Below, piece by piece: positions 51,630-63,000 of a stretch of DNA of 64,000 nt. The translations under genes were made by a program, and so were the position numbers. The notes under the pieces were generated by a model. The model ran no database searches. It had not been told where the DNA came from and worked only from the letters and a program-made list of their open reading frames with translations. The stretch comes from Paralichthys olivaceus. Taxonomy: Eukaryota; Chordata; Actinopteri; Pleuronectiformes; Paralichthyidae. How positions within the stretch are numbered: the stretch's first letter is position 1; the number at the start of each line of letters is the position of its first letter. The stretch lies in assembly GCF_024713975.1 (NCBI RefSeq), contig NC_091094.1, forward strand, positions 256,501 through 320,500, written 5' to 3'.

Positions 51630-52130
51630 GTTCCCCCGCTGGCTGGAAAGCAGAACCGACAGAAAGCAGCGGACAGACCGTGACACTGAGCCGCAGGACA
51701 GACACCGACACACGGATCGGTCACTGACCGGGAGTCGATCCAGATCCAGACTCCACCACCGACTGAGGGGGCGTCACCGCGACTGAGGGCTGAAGCTCAA
51801 ACACTTCCGATGCAATGACGTCAATGATCAGTGATCAGTGATTGGAACTGATCGGTGATCAGATCAGACCACTGATCAGTGACCGAACCAAGATGTTCTA
51901 TTGATTCTAATCTGACACATCCGTTCATCACCCCCCTCTCTGTCAGTTGGAACGTTCCACAGGCGGGTGTGTTTCCGGCCAATCAGAGAACAGTAAAATA
52001 TCCTCAGCCAATCACAGACCGCAGCTCCACGTGATGTCTTTTTTATGTAAACTGCTTTATTGACAAACAGCAGTGACGTCAGGATCACGAACGTTTTCAC
52101 ACGTGTTGTTCTGACGTCACTAAACAGGAT
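51630..52130. promoter_or_regulatory. aldh4a1: aldh4a1 promoter region with three perfect CRE palindromes
   Basis: TGACGTCA occurs at 51816-51823, 52074-52081 and 52112-52119, all upstream of the aldh4a1 ATG. The first is preceded by CGATGCAA, close to the ATF4/C-EBP composite site TGATGCAAT. GATCAGTGATCAGTG repeats (51,825-51,890) lie between them. Confidence 0.55.
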
Positions 52131-53358
52131 GTTTATCATTCAAACATTTCAGTTAAGAAGGTTTAATGGGGGGGGGGGGGGCTCTGTCTCCACTGGGACT
52201 CCTCAGGACACAGATCTCAGATGGTCCTGGATTGGTCCTGGATCTTCTCCAGATCCTCTTCCCGCCCCTGGTGTTTCTCCAGCATGTTCCTCCCTGCAGA
52301 TGTTTCCGTTCCTGAGTGTCGTGCTGAACTCCAGCTGCTGCGGATCCTCAGGGTTCTCCAGGTTTTCTGGAAGCTGGTGAAGAAAGGAGAACTCAGGCAG
52401 CAGATGATGTCTCAGCAGAAGATTCGAGTGTAGACTTGATGCATCAAAGAGACCAGAAGGTGGATCAACATACCAACGCTAACAGAAACATGAGTAACTG
52501 CCCCCCCCCCCCAAGTCTGCAGACCACAGCCTCCCCATATACCCCCCCACCCTGCATCACCCATTCTAACAGCACATCCATGAATGACTACAGTTCTCAC
52601 TCTCTATGTGACATGTAGGTGTTTGCTTCCTATTGGACAGTTAAATCTAGATGTTTGTCCTTTATCCAGCTCCCTGCGTCCTCTCAGGGTTCGGTCTCAG
52701 GATGTTGGACGTGGGGTTGAACCCTTCATGCTTTGTGAGGAGCTTCCTTGTCTCGACATCAGGAGGAGGAAGATGTGTCGATGGCTCGGTCCGACCTTGT
52801 TCTTTATATTATTATCATCTGCTCCGTCATGAGATGGTTCTGCTTTTGTTCTTTGGACCATGAATCTTCTCTGTGGACAAATAAAATCTCTTTGACTTGA
52901 TTCTTTTATTCAACATCTGTTTTCTCTTCAGAGTCTCCATCTGTGGTGTGATTGGTCGAGGATAATGTCAAGAAATGTCCTCGGCACTGAAGCGTGTGAG
53001 ACGCTCAGGTGTGTCTCAGGTTACAGGTGTGTGAGTGTGTGTAAACAGTCATCAGTGTGTGTTGTGTGATGAGTTGTGCGATGACAGGAAGGGTGTGTGT
53101 CGCTGAGGCCTTTTCATCCTCAACCTGAGGATTTATCAGGAGGAAACTGCAAACACTCATTTATACGTTTGATGTTTCTGAGGCTGAGCGGCAACATCAC
53201 AGTGATCTGACCAATCAGTGAGCAGCGTTCTGTTACTGTCGTCACCGCTGTGACACACTGCTGCAGACAAATCCACACAAAACATCAAATCTGTGTTTTT
53301 CACTTTGTTGTCTGACCCATGATGCACCACTAAAGACCCAGGATGCAGCATGGTGGAG

Positions 53359-53399
<41 letters not shown>

Positions 53400-54543
53400 T
53401 GGCGTCCCATCACACACCTGGAAGGGCGGAGCCTCGGCAGGCAAGAGCAGGTAAATCCTCAGCTCCTCATCTGAGCGTCAGTCGAGGAAACGCTGCAGCT
53501 GAAGGTGAGACACAAAGACTTTATATCATTTACACTGAGCTTCACTAATAATCACTTATTCAATAATCGTTCATTTGATAACATCTGTATATAGATAATA
53601 ATCTAACATCTGTATTTGAAATGGCTGGTTTATTTATATTTGATCCAACAAACTCGAACATGTTTCATCCTGTTACACTGTTTATTTTCTGTTATTTATA
53701 TTTGATTGTGTTTATATTCATAATTTACTTTGACTGATGTTTCTCATTTTAATTTCACTTAAAACACGTTAACGTTCTGTGAGACTGAAGAAACATTTAT
53801 TTTTTTAAATAACGTATTTTTAGTTTTTTATTGTTTGATGTTGAAAATTCTCATGTTTGCAGATGTTGTTGATATTTATACGATTATTAGAGGATCAAAC
53901 CTGAACAACTAATCAGTGAATTACCAAGCGACGCCGCTCTACTGTGTCATTTTAATATTGTTTAACTTCACCCTTTTTTTTTTTATCCTGACGATCTCGT
54001 CCTTTCTCTGTCCCTAAAATGAATTCAGTAACACTACAGCTCCCATGAGCCTCGGCTGCTGTTGCTATGGAGAAGATGAGGCTGTAAATTGAGAAGACAT
54101 TGTCATGGTTACTGAATGGACTGAAACATTAGTCTTTAAAAGCTTTAATAAGCTTCAGCTCATTGTTGATGTGAAGCTCTGTGATTGGCTGACTGTTCAT
54201 GAAATGCATCCTGGGAGTCGTATTTCTTCTGATCCAATGACACCTGAATATTTACATGTTTTTACTTTTCAATAAAGTTTTATGTCGGGTTCATATTTGA
54301 TACAAAGATGAAACAAAAACTACACATGTACTTCCTGCACACAATCCCATGATGCACTCTGTTCTACCTGAAGAGTGCAGGTAATGATCTGTCATCACTT
54401 CCTGTTGCAGCCTGAACAGGAAACAACAGGTGAAACACTCGGGGGTCCCTCAGGAGGTTTGTGTCTCAGGTGTGTCTGTCTCTGTCCTCAGGTCTAATGA
54501 CGTCCTGAAAAAACCTGATCAGATGTGAGTGCGTCCAGATCAC
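52131..54543. other. intergenic region between aldh4a1 and ascl5
   Basis: No convincing exon. It contains poly-G/poly-C runs (52,167-52,178; 52,500-52,512), a possible non-coding retroelement or transcript end near 52,880 (ACAAATAAAATCTC), and a (CT)n tract (53,361-53,393). A possible ascl5 5' UTR exon lies near 53,460-53,500 (donor AAG/GTGAGA), with an acceptor at about 54,490 (CCTCAG). Confidence 0.45.
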
Positions 54544-55047
54544 ATGATGAGCTCGTCATTCTCTCATCCAATCACAGATCAACATTCTTCTCACTTGAGC
54601 TTCAGTCTGTCTCCCTCTGCTGGACGCTGTGAGGACCGCGTCGTCTCTCAACCCTCGGATGCTCTGCCCTTCTTGGTCTACCCCTCCAGAATGGACGCCG
54701 CTGGCCTCGGACTCTACAAAGGCCCTCTGAGCGGCCCCGGGCTCCTGCCGTACCTGACCCCCTTCCACCACCATGGACACTTCAGCGTGTACGAGTGTCC
54801 CTTCGAGCCGGCATTCATCCAGAAACGAAACGAACGCGAGCGTCAGAGAGTAAAGTGCGTGAACCAGGGATACGCCAAACTGAGGGACCACCTGCCGGGT
54901 CAGAGCGCTGACAAACGCCTCAGCAAGGTGGAGACGCTGCGCGCCGCCATCAGGTACATCAAGTATCTGCAGGGACTGGTGGAGCTTGAAGATGGGGGCC
55001 ACAACGGGGCCGGGTCCCCCAACACTTCAGCCCCTGGACCAGACTGA
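54544..55047 (+). CDS. ascl5: achaete-scute homologue 5 (bHLH transcription factor)
   Basis: 167-aa class II bHLH protein, nuclear, expected to pair with E proteins on CANNTG sites. The basic region RKxNERERQRVKCVN appears as QKRNERERQRVKCVNQGYAK (about aa 92-111). Helix-loop-helix follows: LRDHLPGQSADKRLSKVETL and RAAIRYIKYLQGLVE (to about 147). Upstream VYECPFEPAFIQKRNERE matches human ASCL5 (FGVYEYPFEPAFIQKRNERE), and DALPFLVYP resembles its NVPFLLYP, so ASCL5 rather than ASCL3 or ASCL4. A stop codon 15 nt upstream (54526-54528) fixes the start at ATG 54544 or 54547. Shorter than human (about 278 aa), mainly at both ends. Single coding exon, as usual in the family. Convergent with ppp1r15b; both map to human 1q32. 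Confidence 0.9.
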   Translation: MMSSSFSHPITDQHSSHLSFSLSPSAGRCEDRVVSQPSDALPFLVYPSRMDAAGLGLYKGPLSGPGLLPYLTPFHHHGHFSVYECPFEPAFIQKRNERERQRVKCVNQGYAKLRDHLPGQSADKRLSKVETLRAAIRYIKYLQGLVELEDGGHNGAGSPNTSAPGPD

Positions 55048-57191
55048 GGGGGTCACAGGTTACTGTCCACCACCGGGGGCGCTCATAGGTTTAATACAGC
55101 TCTGTCCAACAAACATCATAGAAGCAGAACTCGGCCACAAGAACAAGAACAGAACCAGACCATGAAACAAGAACCAGAACAGAACAGAGCCAGAACCTGA
55201 ACCTGAACAGAGAACGAGACCAGAACCAGCATCTCAGAGGATGAATTAGATTCAGTTCCTGATCCAGGTCGAAACACTGCTGCAGTGACACTCACTGACT
55301 TGCAGGGGGCGCTGTATGATGCCAGGTCTGAGAGTAGAGCTCCCCCTGCTGGACAAACTAAGTAAAATCTCAGAGAAGAAAAACATTGTCATCATTAAAA
55401 ACTGGTTTCACTTCATATTCTTTAAATCAGCTCCTGATCAACGAGCTCATGAAACTTTAGACAAATAAAAGATTTTTTTACCAAAATAAAATCCAGTTTT
55501 CTTTTTTCTGATCTTCATTGATCAGCTGATTCAAACGTCACTTGTTTGTTCTGCAGGACGAAGGATCAGATCGTCATCATTGTCCCACACACTGAAACAC
55601 AGAGCCCCCTGGTGTCTGGCTGCAGTATAGGTCATAAACCCCTCCTCCTCCACGTTAGCTGATGGGACATAAACCAAACTAAGTTTGTCAAAGATGGTTT
55701 ATAGACAGCAGCAACAGATACTGAAGTATGAATTAAAGCTGCTATAAACAGCAACAGGTCAGCGCAGGTATTAGCAGAGTTAATTTACATCACCTGGGAT
55801 TAGAACTCACAACCTTAGTCATGACCTCATGACCTCAATGAGACTGACCCACTCCCCCACTCTAACAGTGTCATGACAGTTTCTGACGTTTATTTTCATG
55901 AGTGAGAAACAGATGTTTGAAGATGATGTATTTCCACTGAGTGCAAAAGGTGACATCATAAAAATGTCAAAACAGTTTCTAAATATCTGTTTGTTATAAA
56001 ATTCTGAAACGACCAAGACATGAAAATATTGTCACTAACTTTTGTTGCTTATTTAGTGAAGATTTCCAGTAAAACATTTAGACGCACTGTGGATAAATCA
56101 AACATCTGGCAGGATGAAGCAGGTTTGGTGTCAGCTGATCAGAAACTGTGGGAGGAGACTGAATTAGTTTTAACATTAAGAAAAACAAGAGGGACCAGCA
56201 GCCCGACTATTATGATAATAATATTATAATAACAATAATATAAGTATAATACTATGAATTATAATAATAATTATAATAATATAATATTTATTCTAATTAT
56301 TATTACAAGAATAATTATTATAGTGATTAATAAAATAATAACAATAGTAAAATAACATTAATATAATGATAATCATTTAATAATAACATGTGGGGCCTCA
56401 GAGGGCCCCAGGTTGAGTGAGGACAGAGACGACGACTGAGGATTCTTTACTTTTTATTCCACAGTGGTGAACATCACACCAATCAGGTGTATTGATTGAT
56501 TATCAGTGATTAGTGAGTCTGATAAATCCTCAATGAAGTTCATGCAGATTAAACTTCCTGTCACATGACAACTCTTCATCTTTGGCTTCAGAGATGAAAC
56601 TAAAACAAACTGAGCAGCAACGATTAAAAGACTCAGAGTCCAGCTGCAGTTTGACTCCTGAGTCAGAGACGTGGATTCTACCTGATCGATTCATCTCTAA
56701 TCAATGACCGATTGAGAATCTGCTGCTTTTCTCCATCTCTTAAAAACTTGAAGTTTTTGTGTTGGACAAATCGAGACGTTTGAAGACGTCACGTTAAAAA
56801 CACTGATCAGAAGTTAAATCCATCAATAAAGAGATCAATGATTCTGTGTCTCAGATTAATCCTGAATCTGTTTCTCAGTTTCTCTTCGTTCATGATGAAA
56901 ACAGCAGAAATACTCACGTCTGAAACTAAACACTGATCAGGACACAGTCACAAACCTTCCAATTCACCAAATCCTCACCAATACCTCATCAATACCTCAC
57001 AGGTTTATTGAATACGTTTGTCAGAAAGTTTCGCTGAATCTCATGAAGCTGCAGAAAAACAGACGAGGACTCGAGTCAGTGAAGAGATCAACAGATCTGA
57101 GTCTGTTTCTGTGTCTCTCTATGTTTCTGTGTCTTTGTCTCTCGTCAGTATGATGACAACTTGTTTTTAATCAACAAGTGCAGCTTTTCAT
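55048..57191. other. convergent intergenic region (ascl5 and ppp1r15b 3' ends)
   Basis: It holds an AGAACC-type simple repeat (55,130-55,235), an AT-rich ATAATAATA tract (56,205-56,390) and otherwise unique-looking AT-rich sequence. AATAAAAG at about 55,463-55,470 could end ascl5. No other gene seen. Confidence 0.55.
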
Positions 57192-59274
57192 TTAATCAGT
57201 TTGAGGTGTGTTTTCCTCCCGGACATGGAGGACAACGAGGCGGTGGTAAACCAGCCGGCGGTGTTGCGGCTGCAGGCAGTAGCTGATGCTCTGCTCCACC
57301 TCCTGGCAGCGTCGCAGGAATCGGCAGCGGTCCCGAGCCAACTGCTCCCAGGGGCTCCGGCGGTCCTCACATCCGAGGAAGAACTCCTCCACATGGTCAC
57401 AGAAACGAACCTGAGAGGAAGAGAGAAGAAACTTTCAGCCGATTGATGACTTTAACTTAACTTTATCATCACAGAGAATAAAAACAGAGGCTGAGACATG
57501 AGACACGGACCTTTTTGGTTGAAGCAGCGCTCTGAGATGAGGAGGAGGAGGAAGAGGAGGAGGAAGAGGAGGTGGCCGCGGGGGGGGCAGTCAGCTCAGA
57601 GAAGCCGCTGTCCAGACGCTCCTCGGCCTCGTCCTTCCTGTATTTAGGAGGAGAAGCTGTTTTTTGGTGGGGGGAGTGTGGGGGGGTCTGGGGGGCCCTC
57701 TTGGCCTTTGGAGACACCTTGTCGGACCCTTTTGTCCTGATTGGGGCCTGGAAGTTAAAGGGGCTGTAGGGGTCGGACGAGCAGCTGAACAAGCTCAACA
57801 GACGGATGCTCTCAACATCGTCAGCCTCGCTCGCCGAAGTCAAGTCGTCCCAGACGTCGAGGCTGGACAGAGGGGAGGGGAGGGGAGGGGAGGCAGTGGG
57901 GGCGGTGGAGGGTGGTGTGGCGGTCCTGGGCTGCTCGCTGTGTAGCTGGGCGCTGAAGCTTCGGGGGTTGTACGGGTCCAGACTTTGGCACAACGAGTTC
58001 CAGAGATGCTCGGACTCTGAGTCTACGCTGTCAGAGTCCGACAGATCAGATGACCCCTCACTGTCAAATCCATCATCATCATCATCGTCATCGTCATCGT
58101 CACTGGACTCTGATAGGCTGCTGCTGCTGTCGTCATCACTGCAGGGGCAGCCCATGATGAAGGCGATGGCTTTGTTCTGGCACAGGGGGGCGGAGAGCAC
58201 CTTATTGTCCGCGGACTGACCCTCATCAGCTGAGTGCTGTTGGTCCTCGTCTGTGTTCTCTGATGCTCCCTCAGACAACTCGTCCTGCATCGTGGTCACA
58301 CAGTTTTCCGTCGGTTGCGTCTCTTCACTCAAGGTCTTCACCAGGAAGTGTTCCTCCTCCAGACTGGAGTAACCATTGTCCTGATCAGGGGTCAGAAGTG
58401 GTGACTGGCTGAAGGCGCCGCCTCGTGGGCTGCTACTGATGCTGAGGTCTGGAGTGGACCCCTCTGTGTTCTGGACTGTGTGAAGACCTCCATTGTCAGC
58501 CAGCTCCTCTTTGTGCTCAGTAGCTCCAGTGTTTTCTCCCAGAGTCGGTTCCTCGCCACCGCTCTGAACAAACACATGGGTTGTTTCTGCAGGGGGGGGA
58601 TTTGTCCCTGGCTGTTGTGGACAGAGTTGGTTTGTCTCCATCTGGTCCTCAGTCCAGGACAAAGCTCTCTGTGAACTGTCCTCACCCCCCCACAAACTGC
58701 CCCACCACGTCCCCCCGTGACTGCCCCTCCACCAGTCCGCCCCCCCCCTGGGTTGGACTTCCTGAGCTGGGTTCATCAGAACATGGTTCACAAAGGTTCT
58801 GAAAGAGGACAAATATCCGACCCGGGTGTGCGGACACAGGTTCCTCTCCTCTGTGTCTGTGATGCCCAAGTCCCGCAGGGACCCGGCGGTGAGCCACGGT
58901 GGAGCGGAGCCGTGTCCGGGCTCCAGCGGCCCCGCGGCCCCGTCCTGCTGACACCGCATGTCGGTCAGGTGTGCGGCCGCGTGCTGCGTTAACGGCATCA
59001 CGTGCTCCAGCTGTTTCAAAAAGTCTCTTTCTTCGTCAGTGAAGCTTCTCTGTTCACCTGCTCCGCTCCACCGGGGGCCCCCGTCGGCCGTGGCCCGGCC
59101 CGGGGCCCGAACCGGGAGGTATTTCTGCACAAATGACAGCGCGGGCCTTGACACCAGGCCGATCCACGAGCTTTCCTGACTGACAAGGCCGGCAGACATG
59201 ACACCGAGCCCGGCCGGAGAGGACGAGCTCTGCCCGCCGGATAAATGACCGTCATCCGTCATATTGTTGAACAT
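57192..59274 (-). CDS. ppp1r15b: ppp1r15b (CReP), eIF2alpha phosphatase regulatory subunit
   Basis: Two exons, 57511-59274 and 57192-57410, give 660 aa. CReP recruits PP1 and G-actin to dephosphorylate eIF2alpha and so ends or limits the integrated stress response, at the ER. The N-terminal stretch ESSWIGLVSRPALSFVQKYL (about 34-53) is a likely amphipathic membrane-association helix. Two eIF2alpha-binding-type motifs are visible, LDPYNPRSFSAQL and SDPYSPFNFQAPI, beside an acidic run of ten Asp. The PP1-docking RVxF motif KKVRF is split by the intron: exon 1 ends AAA AAG, exon 2 begins GTT CGT TTC. The conserved C-terminal domain follows: RRSPWEQLARDRCRFLRRCQ. The donor is the unusual AAG/GTCCGT. 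An upstream TTG in frame is not needed; the ATG at 59274 is used. Confidence 0.94.
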
Positions 59275-59293
59275 GTCGCTGACGTTCAAAGTG

Positions 59294-59308
59294 TCAGATA
59301 TAAAGCAT
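59294..59308 (-). promoter_or_regulatory. ppp1r15b uORF, 4 codons, 19 nt before the main start
   Basis: ATG CTT TAT ATC TGA ending 19 nt upstream of the ATG at 59274. Mammalian PPP1R15B mRNA is known to carry uORFs that allow translation when eIF2alpha is phosphorylated. Confidence 0.6.
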
Positions 59309-59355
59309 GAAGGGACGGTCTGGAGCTGGTTCCGGTCCGGGGCTCAGCGGCAGCT

Positions 59356-59466
59356 TCACGGGGCTCTGGAACACTTTAAACTGGAACACTTTAAACTGGA
59401 ACACATTAAACTGGAACACATTAAACTGGAACACTTTAAACTGGAACACTTTAAACTGGAACACAT
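59356..59466 (-). promoter_or_regulatory. ppp1r15b uORF made of a 15-bp tandem repeat
   Basis: 36 codons, essentially (K/M-CSSL)7 then KCSRAP-type end and TGA at 59358-59356. The 15-bp unit TGGAACACTTTAAAC (or CATTAAAC) keeps the frame open. It is a uORF only if transcription starts upstream of 59,466. Confidence 0.45.
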
Positions 59467-59475
59467 TAAAAGTCC
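59367..59475. repeat. 15-bp tandem repeat TGGAACACTTTAAAC, 7 copies
   Basis: Units alternate CACTTTAAA and CACATTAAA. Located upstream of ppp1r15b. Confidence 0.93.
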
Positions 59476-59500
59476 TTCGTGGATCTTTACTCTTGATTCT

Positions 59501-59710
59501 TCACTGACTCTCACTCACACCGACTCCACGACCACCGAGAACCCAGGAAACATGAGCCGTCAGCCGGGCGGGCTCCGCGGTGTCGGCGCCTGTTGGCCCG
59601 CGGTGGTTGGACATCTTCCTCGTGGACAGTTTGGAACAGAAATTAAAGCTGAACACGGTCGAGTCCAGATCCGAGGACAGAACCAGGTCTGAGGACGGAA
59701 CCGAATCCAT
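59501..59710 (-). promoter_or_regulatory. possible longer ppp1r15b uORFs
   Basis: A 69-codon ATG frame (59710 to 59501, beginning MDSVPSSDLVLSSD) and, in another frame, a 12-codon ATG frame (59553-59515, MFPGFSVVVESV). The transcription start is unknown, so either may be promoter instead of 5' UTR. Confidence 0.35.
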
Positions 59711-60099
59711 CGAGTCTGATGCGGATCTCCGGGAGACGAGCCGGTGCAGTTAGCGGGTTAGCTTAGCAGCAGCAGCTAGCTGACGGTTAGTTCCGCACAC
59801 AGCGACAGATCTCAGAGGTTGAACCCGGAGGACGTGACTCTGGATGAGGGTTAAAGTCTCCGTGGTCCCGGTTCGGATCCTCTTGACCGTCTTGTCTCGG
59901 TTCGGTTCTTCTTCGGATATTTCATCAGAAAGTTAAGGGACCGTCAACTCTAACACGTCTTTCCGGTGACGTAAGGTGGAGCTGCGCTAAGGGATCGTCG
60001 CAGTTTTACTGAAGCGGAGGGAGCGAACAAAGATCACGTGGCCTCGAGAAACGTACTTGACTTCCGGTCACCGGAAGCTTCAGTCTTTATATATCTATG
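59711..60099 (-). promoter_or_regulatory. ppp1r15b: GC-rich ppp1r15b promoter region with ETS and CRE-like sites
   Basis: CpG-rich. TTCCGGTGACGTAAGG at about 59,960-59,975 joins an ETS core to a CRE half site. CTTCCGGTCACCGGAAG at 60,061-60,077 is a near-perfect palindrome of two ETS (GABP-type) sites. The satellite array begins about 25 bp further. Confidence 0.5.
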
Positions 60100-63000
60100 A
60101 TCAGTCTGGTCTGATTATAGATATATAAAGAGGGTCTGATCCTGTTTAAACCATAGATATATAAAGAGGGTCTGATCCTGTTTAAACCATAGACTGTATA
60201 TAAAGAGGGTCTGATCCTGTTTAAACCATAGACTGTATATAAAGAGGGTCTGATCCTGTTTAAATCATAGATATATAAAGAGGGTCTGATCCTGTTTAAA
60301 CCATAGACTGTATATAAAGAGGGCCTGATCCTGTTTAAACCATAGATATATAAAGAGGGTCTGATCCTGTTTAAACCATAGATATATAAAGAGGGTCTGA
60401 TCCTGTTTAAACCATAGATATATAAAGAGGGTCTGATCCTGTTTAAACCATAGACTGTATATAAAGAGGGTCTGATCCTGTTTAAACCATAGACTGTATA
60501 TAAAGAGGGTCTGATCCTGTTTAAACCATAGATATATAAAGAGGGTCTGATCCTGTTTAAACCATAGACTGTATATAAAGAGGGTCTGATCCTGTTTAAA
60601 CCATAGACTGTATATAAAGAGGGTCTGATCCTGTTTAAACCATAGATATATAAAGAGGGTCTGATCCTGTTTAAATCATAGACTGTATATAAAGAGGGTC
60701 TGATCCTGTTTAAACCATAGACTGTATATAAAGAGGGTCTGATCCTGTTTAAACCATAGACTGTATATAAAGAGGGTCTGATCCTGTTTAAACCATAGAC
60801 TGTATATAAAGAGGGTCTGATCCTGTTTAAACCATAGACTGTATATAAAGAGGGTCTGATCCTGTTTAAACCATAGATATATAAAGAGGGTCTGATCCTG
60901 TTTAAACCATAGACTGTATATAAAGAGGGTCTGATCCTGTTTAAACCATAGACTGTATATAAAGAGGGTCTGATCCTGTTTAAACCATAGACTGTATATA
61001 AAGAGGGTCTGATCCTGTTTAAACCATAGATATATAAAGAGGGTCTGATCCTGTTTAAACCATAGATATATAAAGAGGGTCTGATCCTGTTTAAACCATA
61101 GATATATAAAGAGGGTCTGATCCTGTTTAAACCATAGATATATAAAGAGGGTCTGATCCTGTTTAAACCATAGATATATAAAGAGGGTCTGATCCTGTTT
61201 AAACCATAGATATATAAAGAGGGTCTGATCCTGTTTAAACCATAGACTGTATATAAAGAGGGTCTGATCCTGTTTAAACCATAGACTGTATATAAAGAGG
61301 GTCTGATCCTGTTTAAATCATAGACTGTATATAAAGAGGGTCTGATCCTGTTTAAACCATAGATATATAAAGAGGGTCTGATCCTGTTTAAACCATAGAT
61401 ATATAAAGAGGGTCTGATCCTGTTTAAACCATAGACTGTATATAAAGAGGGTCTGATCCTGTTTAAACCATAGACTGTATATAAAGAGGGTCTGATCCTG
61501 TTTAAACCATAGACTGTATATAAAGAGGGTCTGATCCTGTTTAAACCATAGACTGTATATAAAGAGGGTCTGATCCTGTTTAAACCATAGATATATAAAG
61601 AGGGTCTGATCCTGTTTAAACCATAGACTGTATATAAAGAGGGTCTGATCCTGTTTAAACCATAGACTGTATATAAAGAGGGTCTGATCCTGTTTAAATC
61701 ATAGATATATAAAGAGGGTCTGATCCTGTTTAAACCATAGATATATAAAGAGGGTCTGATCCTGTTTAAACCACAGACTGTATATAAAGAGGGTCTGATC
61801 CTGTTTAAACCACAGACTGTATATAAAGAGGGTCTGATCCTGTTTAAACCATAGATATATAAAGAGGGTCTGATCCTGTTTAAACCATAGACTGTATATA
61901 AAGAGGGTCTGATCCTGTTTAAACCACAGACTGTATATAAAGAGGGTCTGATCCTGTTTAAACCATAGACTGTATATAAAGAGGGTCTGATCCTGTTTAA
62001 ACCATAGACTGTATATAAAGAGGGTCTGATCCTGTTTAAACCATAGACTGTATATAAAGAGGGTCTGATCCTGTTTAAACCACAGACTGTATATAAAGAG
62101 GGTCTGATCCTGTTTAAATCATAGATATATAAAGAGGGTCTGATCCTGTTTAAACCATAGACTGTATATAAAGAGGGTCTGATCCTGTTTAAATCATAGA
62201 TATATAAAGAGGGTCTGATCCTGTTTAAACCATAGACTGTATATAAAGAGGGTCTGATCCTGTTTAAACCATAGACTGTATATAAAGAGGGTCTGATCCT
62301 GTTTAAATCATAGATATATAAAGAGGGTCTGATCCTGTTTAAATCATAGACTGTATATAAAGAGGGTCTGATCCTGTTTAAACCATAGATATATAAAGAG
62401 GGTCTGATCCTGTTTAAATCATAGACTGTATATAAAGAGGGTCTGATCCTGTTTAAACCATAGACTGTATATAAAGAGGGTCTGATCCTGTTTAAACCAT
62501 AGACTGTATATAAAGAGGGTCTGATCCTGTTTAAACCACAGACTGTATATAAAGAGGGTCTGATCCTGTTTAAACCATAGACTGTATATAAAGAGGGTCT
62601 GATCCTGTTTAAACCATAGACTGTATATAAAGAGGGTCTGATCCTGTTTAAACCATAGATATATAAAGAGGGTCTGATCCTGTTTAAACCATAGATATAT
62701 AAAGAGGGTCTGATCCTGTTTAAACCATAGACTGTATATAAAGAGGGTCTGATCCTGTTTAAACCATAGACTGTATATAAAGAGGGTCTGATCCTGTTTA
62801 AACCATAGATATATAAAGAGGGTCTGATCCTGTTTAAATCATAGACTGTATATAAAGAGGGTCTGATCCTGTTTAAACCATAGACTGTATATAAAGAGGG
62901 TCTGATCCTGTTTAAACCATAGACTGTATATAAAGAGGGTCTGATCCTGTTTAAACCATAGATATATAAAGAGGGTCTGATCCTGTTTAAACCATAGACT

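Noticed and set aside
54529..54543. Extension of ascl5 to a GTG at 54529
   Set aside because: GTG initiation is unlikely in an animal mRNA and a stop lies just upstream; ATG 54544 is the first usable start.
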